In this document: positions 1 to 33,138 of the stretch, in pieces | Numbering within the stretch: position 1 is the stretch's first letter | Layout: the number at the start of each line of letters is the position of its first letter | Assembly (NCBI RefSeq): GCF_964340395.1 | Contig: NC_135555.1 | Span: forward strand, 10,165,931-10,229,930 | From: Glandiceps talaboti | Lineage: Eukaryota > Hemichordata > Enteropneusta > Spengelidae | DNA: 64,000 nt | Reading direction: 5' to 3' | Position numbers and translations under genes: made by a program | The notes under the pieces: generated by a model | What the model was told of the DNA's origin: nothing | What the model saw: only the letters and a program-made list of their open reading frames with translations | Database searches by the model: none

Positions 1-3000
1 ATACGAAATATAATGAGGTGTGTTAGTACCAAGTTTCATTGTCTACTAGTACCAATACCATAGCTCCCTTTGTGGTAACGACTTGATGATATTCATTACA
101 CCACTGCATCCTAATCTCCATTTTAACATATACATGTGAATTTTCATTCAAACCAGGTCACATTGGTCGCACTATGGTATTAGCAAAGTAACTGTGACAC
201 CAGATAGTTTATCGGAGATGGTGACTTACCAGCTTTCCATATGCTGTGATATTACAAACTTTGCAATACTTTGTAGCCTCTTCCATAGCCTTCTGGTGTG
301 CCCTTTCCTTTCTAATTTTCTCCTCTTGGAGCTTCATATTAGCCTCTTTGATAGCCTTTCTTTCTGCCAACATCACTCTTTCCTTGACATCACGTCGTGG
401 TTCTGGTTTGATGTCAAGCAGACTAGGTAATTCTTCCTGTGATACCTGACTTGTCTTTCCAGAGGATGCTTGATGCTATACAATAAAACAAATTATTAGA
501 TGTTATCCCCAATTTTTTTCTTCGTTCAGCCAAGGAAAAGACTTGTGACCTAAGGGGTCTTTGTCACTACGAGTCTAGTGACACCAGTGGCTGAATGAAG
601 AAAAATATTGGAGAATAACATAATTATGCCAGCACCAGTAATATCACAGAAAAATTGGGGAAAGTAATGGTAATTTTGAATGTTTTGACTCCAATTTCCA
701 ACACACAAGAACCAATGACGTAGACACACATTGTCGTGACATGGACGTGCATTGTCGTAACTTAGAACTAGAGTATATATTCCATATTTTTAGTTCTAAA
801 TAGCTTGGTATAATAGTTGTAAAATATATATATTATATCTTGTATCAACTTACAAATGTAGATACCCACATTCCTGGAAATAAAGGCATTTCTTGTAAAT
901 TTAGAGTTCTGTAGGATCATTCCAAAATTTTCCCTTAAGTTATATTTACCTAAATTGAATATGAATGCCAAGACAAACCAAGTTGAAACTTTGTTCATTG
1001 CAAGTCCTTGCCATGGGAACACACTGTGTCATGGGAGTTAGCAGACATGCATCCATACGCAATAGCAGAACATAAATAGTCATGATTGCTTAAATTTAAG
1101 GTAATGAGCACCTACGAAACCACTATAGCATAAACATAGCCATTATGTCTTTGAATCAAGAAGTTATCCACCTTTCTTGTATTGGGTAGGATTATCATCT
1201 GATCCTCAGATGCAAATGTCCATATTGTATCAGTACAATATTCCACTTACTCAATTTGCAACTTTTTTTTTAAAGAAGAACCACGTGAGAACACCCAATA
1301 TTAGTTATGCAGTACATGTACATGCATATTCATTGAATCGTTTGATTTAATAAGGTTGGTAGGAAAAAGGGTGTGAGTGGCAGTTTCACATACATTGCAA
1401 GTTATGCAACCATAATTTTCTTTGGAACCCTGGTAAGTGACCAGAGAATTCTCAGAGATTTTACCTACTAACTGCCCTTAGTAAAATCCTGGGTGAAAGT
1501 AGTCAACAAAATATATACATATAATACATGTACATATGCAAAAAAAAACGTAGGAGCAAATGAGCATTAAAATCATGAAAAGGTACCGTAGTAAATAGAG
1601 AATACCCAGGGGTGAACAAATCATTTTGTGAACAGGTGGTCGCCGGACCAGTACCTTAAAAAATCCAGTGGTCCTGCTGAAAGAAAGTGGTCCCAGGTCC
1701 CGCTAATGTGAAACATTAAATCTTACCTATGAATCTGTATATTCAGACAACTTTTTAACACAGTTATTAACAGTAAGGTACTGGTCCGACGGACCAGACA
1801 AGGTAAAATTTGTGTGGTCCGCCCCAAAAAAAATCGCTAGACCCGGACCCAAGACCAGTGGATTTGTTCACCCCTGATACCCCTTGTAGTTCGTAGACTC
1901 TGGGTTCATAACTACACATACTCATAGTGTCAAAAGATTCTTGGACACGAATCCCAAATGTTTGCGGACATATCAATACTGACAACACAGCAAAAATTTC
2001 GGCACTTGCTTCCAAAGAATTGTTTTACTTTGTTTTCATTTGTAACTTGTATCACTAGATGTTGGGAAGACATTTTAAAATAAAGCTCAACTATCCCACT
2101 ATACTGGCTCTCATTGCAGGTCAATCATTTAGATAATTCAAACGGCAGACTTGTACATCATTTCATATTTTTGATAACAAGAATACTATGGCATATTAGA
2201 GTTTGGGGTAGTAACAAGGTGGTATTACCCTATTGGTAGCTGTCTATGTGAAAATGTTTCAGTTTTCACAAAAGCACGCATCCAATATGGGTAATTTTCA
2301 CATATGAAATGATATGAATGGTATGAGGTATGAATAAGTCTGAAATGCTTTGAAAAGTAGTCCACAAAACTAGGTCGTCATACTTTAGAAAACTTTCCTG
2401 ACAAAAATAAGAAGGGACTAACATGTGCATACACGGGTCTGTCCAATTTATGATTCTGATTATTATATGATTTCTATGTTAGAAGTCTACTGGCAGTATA
2501 TGTACGGTTCCTGGACTTAAAATCTGTTAACTTTATAACCAAAATTAGAAGAAGTAAAAATGTGACTGTACCCGATCTTGTCGTCGTCTCTTAGAATCAC
2601 TGACTGAACTCTTTCCTTCAGGCTGTGCTGACCTTTTAGTCCCAACTCGGGACTGTTGTCGATTGCTTCCACCTTCATACATCTGTTGTACAGCAGATTG
2701 ACTAAAGACTCCAGGCACCATCATCTGCATTTGAGATTGCACATTTGATGGCATATTGACTCCAGGGACAAGATCAGCCATACCTAATTGGCTTGCTTGG
2801 ATGAGATGAGTAGGAGGTTCCCCTAATAATCCTGGACCAGGGTTGAAAGTTGTGTCATGACTAGATGACACTTTCAGAGGGATCACTTGTTGCCTCTGCT
2901 CTTGCCATTGGTGGGCACTGATCCCTACACTAGGCTGTAAGTATTGCGTACCTTCTTGTATATGTCCATAGTAGTGTGGTAATTGCTGGCCACTGCTGGT

Positions 3001-6000
3001 AGAGCTAACCTCTTTGTGTTGTCTTTGTTTCTGCCTATGGCTGTCACTGCTTCCTACGATTTTCTCTTTTCTCTTTTCTTCAATTTTCCCTTTTCTTTTT
3101 TCTTCATGTTGGCCACGTTCTCGCCTTTGATGGCCACTTGTCCTCGAGCTTTTCTCTTGCTGTTGCTTTCGTTCTTCCCGTCGAAGACCACTACTTCTCA
3201 AGCTTTCCCCTTGCTGTCGGCTGCGCTCTTGTCGTTCTCGGCCACCACTCCCAGAGTGTCTCTCATGTGAATGGTGACGATGACTTTCTGAGCTTTTCCC
3301 CTCCTTATGTTCTTGTAATTTATGGCTATCAAGCCCATAATTTGTCATCATTTGAGGACTTACAGCACTAGAAATATCTCGGGGAAAGGTTTGTTCAATA
3401 GTTTGTTGTGTTGTTGGTGACAGCATTTGAGGATTACGTAGACCTAGATCCCTGTCTTGGTTTTGTCTTTCAAGGAGTTCAACCTGTTTACTAAGGCTAT
3501 AGTAAGTATCCTTGTACTTTTGGATAGTAATTGGATCAACATTTCCTGCTGCAATCCTCATCTCAATCAACGACATCATCTGTTTTACTGACTTCAACTC
3601 TGAACTATTGTTACCATCTTCACCAGGATTGCGCTCACTACCTCGATCATGTGACTGTGAGCCATGGCCATAATCAAATACCTCCTGATTTTGTGGACTT
3701 TCATACTCTGACAACTGAGACATGAGGTCTCTCAAACGAGAAGTATTGGCCCTACTTAAATTGCCATGAGCAAGAATATGCTCTAAAAAGTCTTTTTGTT
3801 GCTGCATTCTTTGCATCATTTCAAACCGAGATGGCTGTTCTTGATGCTGATCTTTGGTATCGACTCTTTGCTGATACTGTAATGTTTCAGGTTGTGGAGA
3901 GAGAAATCTCTCTTGTGAAATATCAGGAGGAGGGTGGGATTGTACGTGTCTTTCGGCCATGTCTTGATCTTGGTATGCCACTCGGCTGTCCATCTGTTGC
4001 TGCATCATTGACATCAATTGCTGCAGCTGGTTTTGTGACACATTCCGGCCTGTCTGACTATTTTTAGCCATTATATTGATTAGTTGTTCACCAAGCTGTT
4101 GGGCAAGTTCTTTTGGAACAGAATCGAGGATATTACCTCTGTCTTCTCTGGGTAAATTTTGACTATGACGACGCTGACCAAACTCATGACCTACAATTAT
4201 ATAAGAGAAGGATAAGTTAATGAAGCAATGTTAGCGTATGACTGCATACACATCTTTCTTTACACATAGTCAAACGTATTGATAATGCTATGTGTGACAC
4301 AGGAATATCAAATAATATTTGACTTTGTGTAATGAGGACAAAATGTGCATGGAACAATTAATTTATAATGGTTTAGCCAGATTAGATACAAACCCTTCTT
4401 GATATTGCCGGGAATAATTCTGGTAACTCTTCCTTCATGGTTGTACAAATGAGCAGTGTAACTGGATATACAACTATCATCCATCAACCCCATATGCAAA
4501 GGTTAATACTTGGATAAATACAGGTACATATCGCTTGGTTCAATGTAGTAAATTTAACACTGGGACACAATTTCAAAACAAAATAAACTGGATGGTTCCC
4601 ACTGCAACGGCATTATGGACTGAGTTCTTGGTCTTCATTTTTAGCTTATAGAAAGGTCTTTCAATTGGAAATACATGTACATTATTTGGACATTAATTTA
4701 ATGCAGCTATTATTTTTCTTGGCTACCATATTCTTGGAGCTGTTCATTGTCAACAGCTTTATCTCAAGGTCACCACTGATGTTAAGGTAAAGTCCCTGTC
4801 AATGTTATTGTTATTGATAATGCTGAGGGTGTAGTTGTAGCAGGCCATTTGAAATTTAAGAGGTATGCACATGTACATGTAGTGAACAAATCAGCCACTG
4901 TGCATTTTAGCAGCACTGTACATTCTATATGTAGCAATTACAATGACAGCTCTTGCACAATCTAAAGCTGGGTAAATTGTATGGGGGAGGGGGCTGATAA
5001 ACTTGATAGATTTCATGTCCTAGCTGTCCCAATGGAAATGCTATAGATTACTTTACAGTTCACTTCAGAAAACATGATATGCCTTGAAGGATTGTGTAAA
5101 TAACAACAAAATGGTTTTGTGTATTTATACAAATTTTGATGGATAAAAGTTATGGACATGGACTCAGGACTCAGGACTCACAGTAATTTACAATTGAAAA
5201 TTAGTAGAACTCTTCATTTGTAAGAGAGAAGTAGCTTCTTTCTTCCCTTTTTTTTTTTTTTTTTTTTTTTTTTTGGGGGGGGGGGGGGGGGGGTTGTATG
5301 TAGGTGATTGTTTTACACCTGCACCTATGTCACCTACTATCTCTTGTCTGGCTGGAATGTGAGCATAAAATGCAACAATCTTGTTGGGTAAACAATACAC
5401 CTCAAAAAAAGTGACCATGTACTTCCCAGGACCCTGCTTCAAATAATAAACATTTTTTTTTTCATTATACTTGTCACAACAATTTCTTTCTGATGCAACT
5501 GAAAAGAGAAAAGAATTCAATTTTTTTTTTCTGAATATCAACTGGCATTGTTTCCTTTCCAAGTTTGTTGGTCAGTCTGGTGTGGGTTTGGTTTTTTTTT
5601 TTCGTTTGTTTTCATGTTAAAAAATCTGCAATTTCCCCATCTGTACAGCTGTAATATTGAGTAAGCTGAGCTCCTGGTCGAAACTTCGGATGTAATAAAT
5701 AAACAAACAAATGAGTTACGTAAGGATTGTTTCTCAGTGAAATATGGAATAAACTTGAACTCTACACGCCAACACTTACAACATAGTATTAAATCATGTT
5801 GTGACTTCCTCGACAACTTGAACAAGGTCCAGTGCAAGATGTGATAGTAGCTAAGTTAGCCATTTGAATCATATGCATTTTCATGATTTTGAGAAATTGA
5901 GAGTTATATACACCTACATTCAAATCAACATAAACATCAGAGATGGGTGAAAGGTTCAGTGCACCTACGACCTTTCCATTATTAAAATAAACGGAGTGTC

Positions 6001-7138
6001 TGGTGACCAGCGCTTGTCAGCAGCATATTGTTCTCGTGACAAGCGCCGGGTGTACGTGTGTACTACAGCCTGGTCGACGTCAACATGTGCGCTAGTAGTT
6101 ACTGACCCGTACCTTTGACACAATTAAGTCCTGGAATGGAGTAACACCGCCACCGAGTCGTTTTCCTGTAGTAGTTTCAAGTTTCCCACCCCAGTTTTAA
6201 TAGTACTTGAGATTTAATGTTTATTTCACGATTCGGCATTTAACTTGCGCGGCCGGTGAGCTGTCGTCAGCTGTTCAGGTCAAATGTCATTACTTTGAGG
6301 CCATCATTGCACATGGGATAAAACAAGTAAAAAGACCATGCAACACCACAAAAACTATACGCGTTTTACCTGTCCTTCACAATAATGAATGTTATTGATG
6401 CAACAAACTTTAGTTGTTTTAGATTAATTACCTTTACACGTTGTACGTAGTACTACATCACATATGCGGCCATGGCCATGTGTGTACGCGACGGACTTCG
6501 CGGTTGTTGGAAAAAACAGGAGCTATCACACGTAAATTAACAGTTTTAAGAACTGATGGTGTTTGATAAAGTGATAAAGTGCAATCAATTTCAAGGGTAA
6601 TAAGAACGTTTACTTGACGCCGAAACACATCATAATGGATGTCAAAGGTCACGCTTGTCAGCAGCATATTGTTCTGGTGACAAGCGCTTGTCAGCAGACT
6701 CGGCCTAAAATAAAACATTGACAGTAATTCTCATTTTTTGCACATTAGTCTATAGTTATTTATGTTCTATAGTTATTTATGTTCTTCGAGTGCTTCACAT
6801 CTGAAGTGACACTATGCGTCTTCGCAGACTAGACGTACGCGTACGAACGAACGAAAACGCCTGTTGACTGACAACATGTGCTGCGCACAACTTAACCATG
6901 GATATGTATTAGTGATAATACATCCATGGCACAACACACTGTCTGCGGTGTCTAAAACCGCGTGTACGGCATAAATCTCGCGGAATCGGCTTCTTTAACA
7001 TTATTACGTCCACAATGTATTCCTTTGATAACGATTCGTAAAGAATTACGCATTCATATTTATGTTACCTCTCATTTCTGAGTCCAATTCGGCGAGGAAC
7101 TCCTCGTACGTTTGGTCCAAGTTCCGTCTCTTCGCCAT
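1..7138 (-). CDS. Gene A: Q-rich U1/matrin-type zinc-finger protein, 5' part only
   Basis: Three coding exons are visible on the minus strand (7138-7069, 4190-2572, 475-230), and the gene continues past the left edge. They encode about 645 residues: a short N-terminus, a 539-codon Gln/Ser/Arg-rich exon, and an exon ending in the Cys half of the first finger. Splice signals are GT-AG, with intron 1 in phase 1 and intron 2 in phase 0, exactly as in genes B and C. The architecture suggests a nuclear protein of the CIZ1/matrin-like class; that is inference from order and composition. A lies head to head with B, with 1.4 kb between the start codons. The His half of finger 1 and everything after it lie outside the window. 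Confidence 0.75.
230..475 (-). CDS. Gene A exon 3, charged helix plus Cys half of finger 1
   Basis: There are 82 codons between tatag|CATCAAG and CTG|gtaagt, phase 0 at both ends. The exon begins with A-S-S-G-K-T-S-Q, like S-P-A-G-K-A-S-Q in gene B exon 3. A strongly charged predicted helix (K-E-R-V-M-L-A-E-R-K...) follows, and the exon ends in C-K-V-C-N-I-T-A-Y-G-K-L, the Cys pair of a U1-type finger. The matching His exon lies left of the window. Confidence 0.8.
501..620. mobile_element. MITE-like inverted repeat, family 1
   Basis: Arms at 501-532 and 588-620 are inverted copies of each other with a few mismatches; both contain TTCRTTCAGCCA. The outer part (to about 690, with AAAGTAATGGTAATTTTGAATG) recurs near 16440-16560 and, in reverse, near 59225-59430, so this is a dispersed family. 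No coding capacity. Confidence 0.65.
1609..1877. mobile_element. MITE with terminal CAGGGGTGAACAAATC
   Basis: The element begins CAGGGGTGAACAAATC at 1609 and ends with the exact reverse complement at 1862-1877. It is flanked by ATACC on both sides, a possible 5-bp target duplication. Internal inverted segments (GGTCCGnCGGACCAG-like) add secondary structure. The CAGGG start recalls hAT elements, but an 8-bp duplication is not seen. No transposase. Confidence 0.7.
2572..4190 (-). CDS. Gene A exon 2, Q-rich scaffold exon
   Basis: The acceptor is TTGTAG|GTCATG and the donor CGG|gtacag, the same donor as in B and C. The exon has 539 codons. It begins with a helix containing L-A-Q-Q-L-G-E-Q, then Q/M repeats, the conserved E-V-F-D-Y-G-H-G-S-Q motif, a helix with K-Q-M-M-S-L-I-E-M-R-I-A-A-G-N, and a long Arg/Ser/His/Gln/Glu-rich stretch (about 3000-3330) with short S-S-G-R-E-like repeats. 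It ends in a basic K-R-R-R-Q-D-R that probably serves as a nuclear localisation signal. Confidence 0.85.
5248..5293. repeat. Homopolymer junction poly-T / poly-G
   Basis: 27 T are followed directly by 19 G. This is a low-complexity tract whose length may be unreliable in the assembly. Confidence 0.9.
6007..6046. repeat. Short hairpin repeat, second copy at 6650-6690
   Basis: GCGCTTGTCA and TGACAAGCGC form a stem around a loop containing AGCAGCATATTGTT. The same block recurs about 640 bp downstream with one base changed in the loop (ctcgtg to ctggtg). A related GCTGACAGGCGCC word occurs at 14827. Probably a fragment of a dispersed inverted-repeat element. Confidence 0.6.
7069..7138 (-). CDS. 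Gene A exon 1 (start)
   Basis: The ATG is at 7138-7136. The exon has 23 codons plus one base (M-A-K-R-R-N-L-D-Q-T-Y-E-E-F...), with a donor GAGAG|gtaaca. Phase 1 and the Y-x-E-F core match exon 1 of B and C, which decides the start. Confidence 0.8.
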
Positions 7139-7385
7139 TTTATATGCTGAGTGTTATTTCTTTCCTCAAACAAATGTCATCAGTGCACACTAGAGGGCTC
7201 GATATGTCGGAAATGTTGACTTGAATTTTTATTTTCGCGTTTAGTTTAGTTCTCATCCGACAAAAACTATTTTACTTTTTATATAATCTATTTTGTAACC
7301 CTAAGGCCTATTATTAACTATTAAAAGAAAAAGAAATTGTTTGGTTCCGGTTACCCCACCTATTTTTTCACTGCGACCCTAAACA

Positions 7386-7466
7386 TTTTTTATGAGTAAA
7401 CATTCAAAAAAAGTATGCAAATACCCCTAGCAACCATGACTACGCCCATAGTAACAGCCAAATTAG
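7386..7466 (-). repeat. Isolated copy of the 114-bp satellite unit
   Basis: Read on the minus strand it contains GGCTGTTACTATGGGCG, TTTGCATAC and GAATGTTTACTCA in the same order as each unit of the array at 42105-42740 in gene C intron 1. Confidence 0.7.
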
Positions 7467-7540
7467 AGCGTTGAAAACTGTTGTTACGGTTTTACATGCA
7501 CTAATTTGAATATTTGTGTTACGTTCAGTCGGAAGGCAGG

Positions 7541-7795
7541 TAATTTGTATCCGACACAGAGCAACTAATTTGTGTCCAACACTGAGCAACTTATTTGAGT
7601 CAGACACGAGCATCTGTGTCCGACACTGAGCATCTAATTTGTGTCCGACACTGAGCATGTTTTGAGTCCGACACTGAGCATCTAATTTGTGTCCGACACT
7701 GAGCAACTTATTTGAGTCTGACACTGAGCATCTATTTTGAGTCTAACACTGAGCATCTAATTTGTGTCCGACACTAGCACTGAGCAACCATGAAG
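7541..7795. repeat. Tandem array of CGACACTGAGCA-centred units
   Basis: About nine imperfect units of roughly 20-30 bp (TTTGTGTCCGACACTGAGCA or TTTGAGTCnGACACTGAGCA) lie in tandem. A minus-strand ORF across the array merely reads the repeat and is not a gene. Confidence 0.85.
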
Positions 7796-8497
7796 AGACC
7801 TCGGTTGTGACAAAAGGCTGAGACCACGAATGTTTCACCAAGTAACAACTGATCTTATGAAAGCTAATGTAAGAAATCAACTCGCCTCATATATTTACCT
7901 TTCCATGATTTCAACTATGCTTGCTCGCTCATCGATGTGAGTAGAGAAATCACCAACAACCAGACTGTCATCAACACATTCGAACTTGCTAATTACCTGT
8001 TACAAGACACTCACACATGAAGAAAAAAATAACATTAAAAAATCTACCTACCCCAACTATTGATTCTAAAATCGGAAGCACTAAGATCTAATCTAGTTGC
8101 AAAAGCTGATTTTTAAATTTGAAAATAAGTATATTAATTTTATTTGGCAAAAAAAACAAAAACAACAACAACAAATACATTATCTTTGATGATGGTGGCA
8201 CCAAAAAAGTTTTAAAAGACTTATTTCCATTAATATTGTTGTCCTCTAACATCAAAACTGTGCCAAGGGACTTGTAATGATATTGAAAATACAAAACAGA
8301 CTAGACAATATACAAGTGAATGAAGCAGAAAGTAGGTCTATTGAAAATAAATAAACTCACTTTCTTCAAAATCAAAAGATGGTTAAAAATGCTTCATTAA
8401 TTAGAATAAACAGGTTATACTGTAATCTACAACAAAAATTACGCTCCAAACGCGTATAAACTGAGATTGTTGGTGTCCCTTTAAAAAAGCATTGCCT

Positions 8498-8539
8498 CAC
8501 TGGAGGAAATAACTGACAAACGCCACAGCGACATACAAA
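8498..8539 (+). promoter_or_regulatory. Conserved 5' leader of gene B
   Basis: The 42 bases before the ATG match the 42 bases before the gene C ATG at 34 positions without a gap, including ACAGCGACATACAAA next to the start. This supports the start choice and a shared promoter-proximal origin. Confidence 0.7.
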
Positions 8540-30293
<21,754 letters not shown>

Positions 30294-30872
30294 AAGGAAG
30301 ATGGCAATGGCAAGGGAAAAAAAGAGAATGTACTGGTTGTCCAAGGAAAGCATCCACTAGCTTAAAAGAAATCTGAAAACGGATTTCACTGTCTGGAGAT
30401 TTCAATCTCTAATAGATTACTTTTAATGATCTGTAATTCCATAGCTTAGTTGACAATGGGATTAAGACTTGATGTTGAGTTGCCTGGTTTAAGATCACCA
30501 GCATTTATATCTTCTTTTTAGAACCTGATTGTTAAACTTACATGTAAATGTACTAGTAAATTATTTGCTTAATTAAGGAAGCCAGAAGGTACTATTCAAT
30601 TGTCATGTGGCAAGAAAAAATGAATTTGAAGTTACTATTCTAAATATGCATGTGACCAGGATAGTTATTCCAAAAATGTGATGATTTGATTTATATGTCA
30701 TATTTTAGCCATTAGATCATTCAGCTTGATCAAAATCATGCCCACATTTTTAGTAAAATTGTTGGGAATACAAACTGGACATTGTTGTGGAAGAATAGCC
30801 TTTTTTTTATCTTTGTATATTTACTGGCAAATTACAGACTGACACAAAAAAGGAAGGATAACCTGTCAGTGA

Positions 30873-30878
30873 AATAAA
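30873..30878 (+). terminator. Candidate polyadenylation signal of gene B
   Basis: AATAAA 580 bp after the stop codon; a later one at 32008-32013 is an alternative. Confidence 0.4.
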
Positions 30879-33070
30879 CTTGAAATACTTTCCTCATTTT
30901 ACCTGGGAAATACAAGTGACTAGCATTATGAAATTTTCCATCGAATTTGAGTGTCTGTGTGGAAAACATAATGTGTATTCACTTTTTCACACTGAAACAA
31001 TGTGAAGGACTGTGTGGAAATTTTCACTTCATGACTGAAATGACACATAACGTTGTAGGTGTCTTGCTGTCAGTACTAATGTTCAACTTTTGGTAGTCTT
31101 TTTCATGTTGTTTTGAGTAATGGTATTAAAGTCAGAACTTTTTCTTCAATCAATGCATGAATATGAGCATCCCTGCTTAGACACATTACACCTACATTTT
31201 TCAGTCTTTCGTGCCAATATTAAGCATATGATACTTTCACATTATACAATCAAGCCAAATTGCCTGGTAAAAACAGAATGGATAGAATTTATTTTCAAGT
31301 CATTTTATGCCCATGTCAATGGTTTTACAGAGTGTAAAGTGACTGTCAAAAAGTTTTGTCATTTTCCACATTTGTTTCTTAGTTTGCACTGGTATAACTA
31401 TATTTTAGTATTGGGGAAGAATAAAAAAGTTACTCATATTTTGTAGAAAACAGATGCATCCATAAAAACTTGGAAAGGCAGTTTGTATTTATGGAGGAAC
31501 TAGTGTCTCATGAAATGTCAAAAATATGTTTAGGAACTTTACAATCTAAGAAGAATATTGTGTTGTGTTTATGCAATATGTATCTATTCTTAAAATAGGA
31601 GTAATTTGGATTTTTCAGCAGACAATATTCAGTGGAACCCTGTCTGTTGGTTCTTCATTTGTATATCATGTTGCACTTCTTTTGTTCCTGCTTATGCAGT
31701 TGGTGCTTCATTTGCATATTTATGTTCTTAGCAAGAGTTATGTAGTTACAAACAAACGAATGTCATTAATATCCAAGTTCATCACAACTCATTTCTTAGA
31801 AATACTGGACATTCCACAAATACACATCAATATTTTACATGGGTTGAAGTTCAACAATAATGCATTTCAGACAACTTCAGGTACACTTTAAGCTGACGTG
31901 CCCTTTAAAACAGTGATTTTAATATTTGCATGATAATGTTTGTGTTGTACAGTACAATTATATATTAAAACTTGAGTTGTTGTTGTAGTTAGTATGATAG
32001 GCTGTTAAATAAATGTTATGGAAATTTCAAGTTGAAACTACCTGTGTGTATGAATCATTGTCTTCGATGGTAGCAATCCCAGACTTGTCTTCCACAATAT
32101 TGGCTGCCATCAATGACTTGGAGAGCCAGTGGGGCCCAGAATAGTGCGTGTGTGTGTGTCACTGTGTGTGTCGAACTATGTCTGTATGTCTTTCTCACAT
32201 GTGCATGCGAACACACACACACACACACACACAAATAGCCACTATGCATGGTTGAAGTTACCAGCATGATAATACTATTTGGTCTTCCTTTTTTCTTCCA
32301 TGTCAAAATTAATTCCAATGTGTTCAGCGGTCTCCCAATCACATCACAACACCTACCCTACCCTAGTCACCCACTGATCATTCCTTACAGCCTACAAGCA
32401 CCTACTATATTTAATGGGGTGAGGGGATTCATTCAAAGAAGCAATTTTACAATATTCATTTTTTAATTGTGAAAAAAAAAACATTTTGTATAACCATAAA
32501 GCAATGAAATGTAAATGTTCAGTCTTTAATACTAAAAACATCGATATCAAATCCATAGTAGTACTGAAATACAGATTTATATGACAGAAACCTCCCTTCT
32601 GGTGCACACATCAAAAAAGAAATGCAATGTAGATCCAAGATTTCAGTCAATGATTTGTATGCAAGAGCTCACCTGAGCGATGCATCATTTGTGATAAATA
32701 CCTGAGAATTTAAGGTGTTAAATAACTCTGTCTGGCCATATTTGGCCACAAGACACCATTTATATCACCCCTGTACTGTTATGCTGCAACAATTTCCCTA
32801 AGCTTGCTGCCTTGAAAAATAGTCACTACAAAACAGCCTTCATGGGAATGGCAGTTTTATGCCCTCCTGGCTAGGCAAAGTACCAAGTACACACAGTAGG
32901 AGTTGTAGAGTAATAATAGGTCCTCCTGTCCTGCATTCCTGTCACATTGAATTCCATTTTGTTCAGTTCTTTTCTATAAACTAGAGATGTGGCTAGTGTT
33001 CCATGTAGTTCATTCCCAATATAAATGGGACTTGACTTGTTCCTCATGGTCTTTCTGACCTCTGTATACG

Positions 33071-33138
33071 TATGAGGACTATGGTGGGCATGGGATAATA
33101 CTCATAAGATCCGAGTATTATCCCACCGTAGTACTCAT
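33071..33138. repeat. Hairpin of about 68 bp
   Basis: GGGATAATACTC and GAGTATTATCCC form the inner stem, and TATGAG...CTCATA the outer, with few mismatches and a short loop. Likely a very small MITE. Confidence 0.65.

Larger units (their letters stand above)
476..2571 (-). other. Gene A intron 2
   Basis: This is a 2.1-kb intron. It holds two inverted-repeat elements (501-620 and 1609-1877, listed separately). I see nothing coding in the rest; the minus-strand ORFs around 1767-2124 cross the end of the second element and are not conserved in the paralogues. Confidence 0.5.
4191..7068 (-). other. Gene A intron 1
   Basis: A 2.9-kb intron. It contains a poly-T/poly-G tract (5248-5293) and two copies of a CTTGTCAGCAGCATATTGTT hairpin (about 6007-6046 and 6650-6690). 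No exon matching the paralogues was found in it. Confidence 0.5.
7139..8539. promoter_or_regulatory. Divergent intergenic region between genes A and B
   Basis: This 1.4-kb segment separates the two divergent start codons and must hold both promoters and 5' UTRs. No TATA box is convincing. It includes one reversed copy of the 114-bp satellite unit (7386-7466) and a CGACACTGAGCA tandem array (7541-7795). Confidence 0.5.

Noticed and set aside
2983-3371. Plus-strand ORFs opposite gene A exon 2
   Set aside because: They are shadows of the Q/S/R-rich minus-strand exon.
7440-7724. Minus-strand 94-codon ORF with S-V-G-H-K-L repeats
   Set aside because: It only reads a short tandem array upstream of gene B; no splice or start context supports a gene.
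31120-31891. Plus-strand ORFs after gene B
   Set aside because: AT-rich 3' UTR or intergenic DNA; hydrophobic codon bias is what random T-rich DNA gives, and no splice partners were found.
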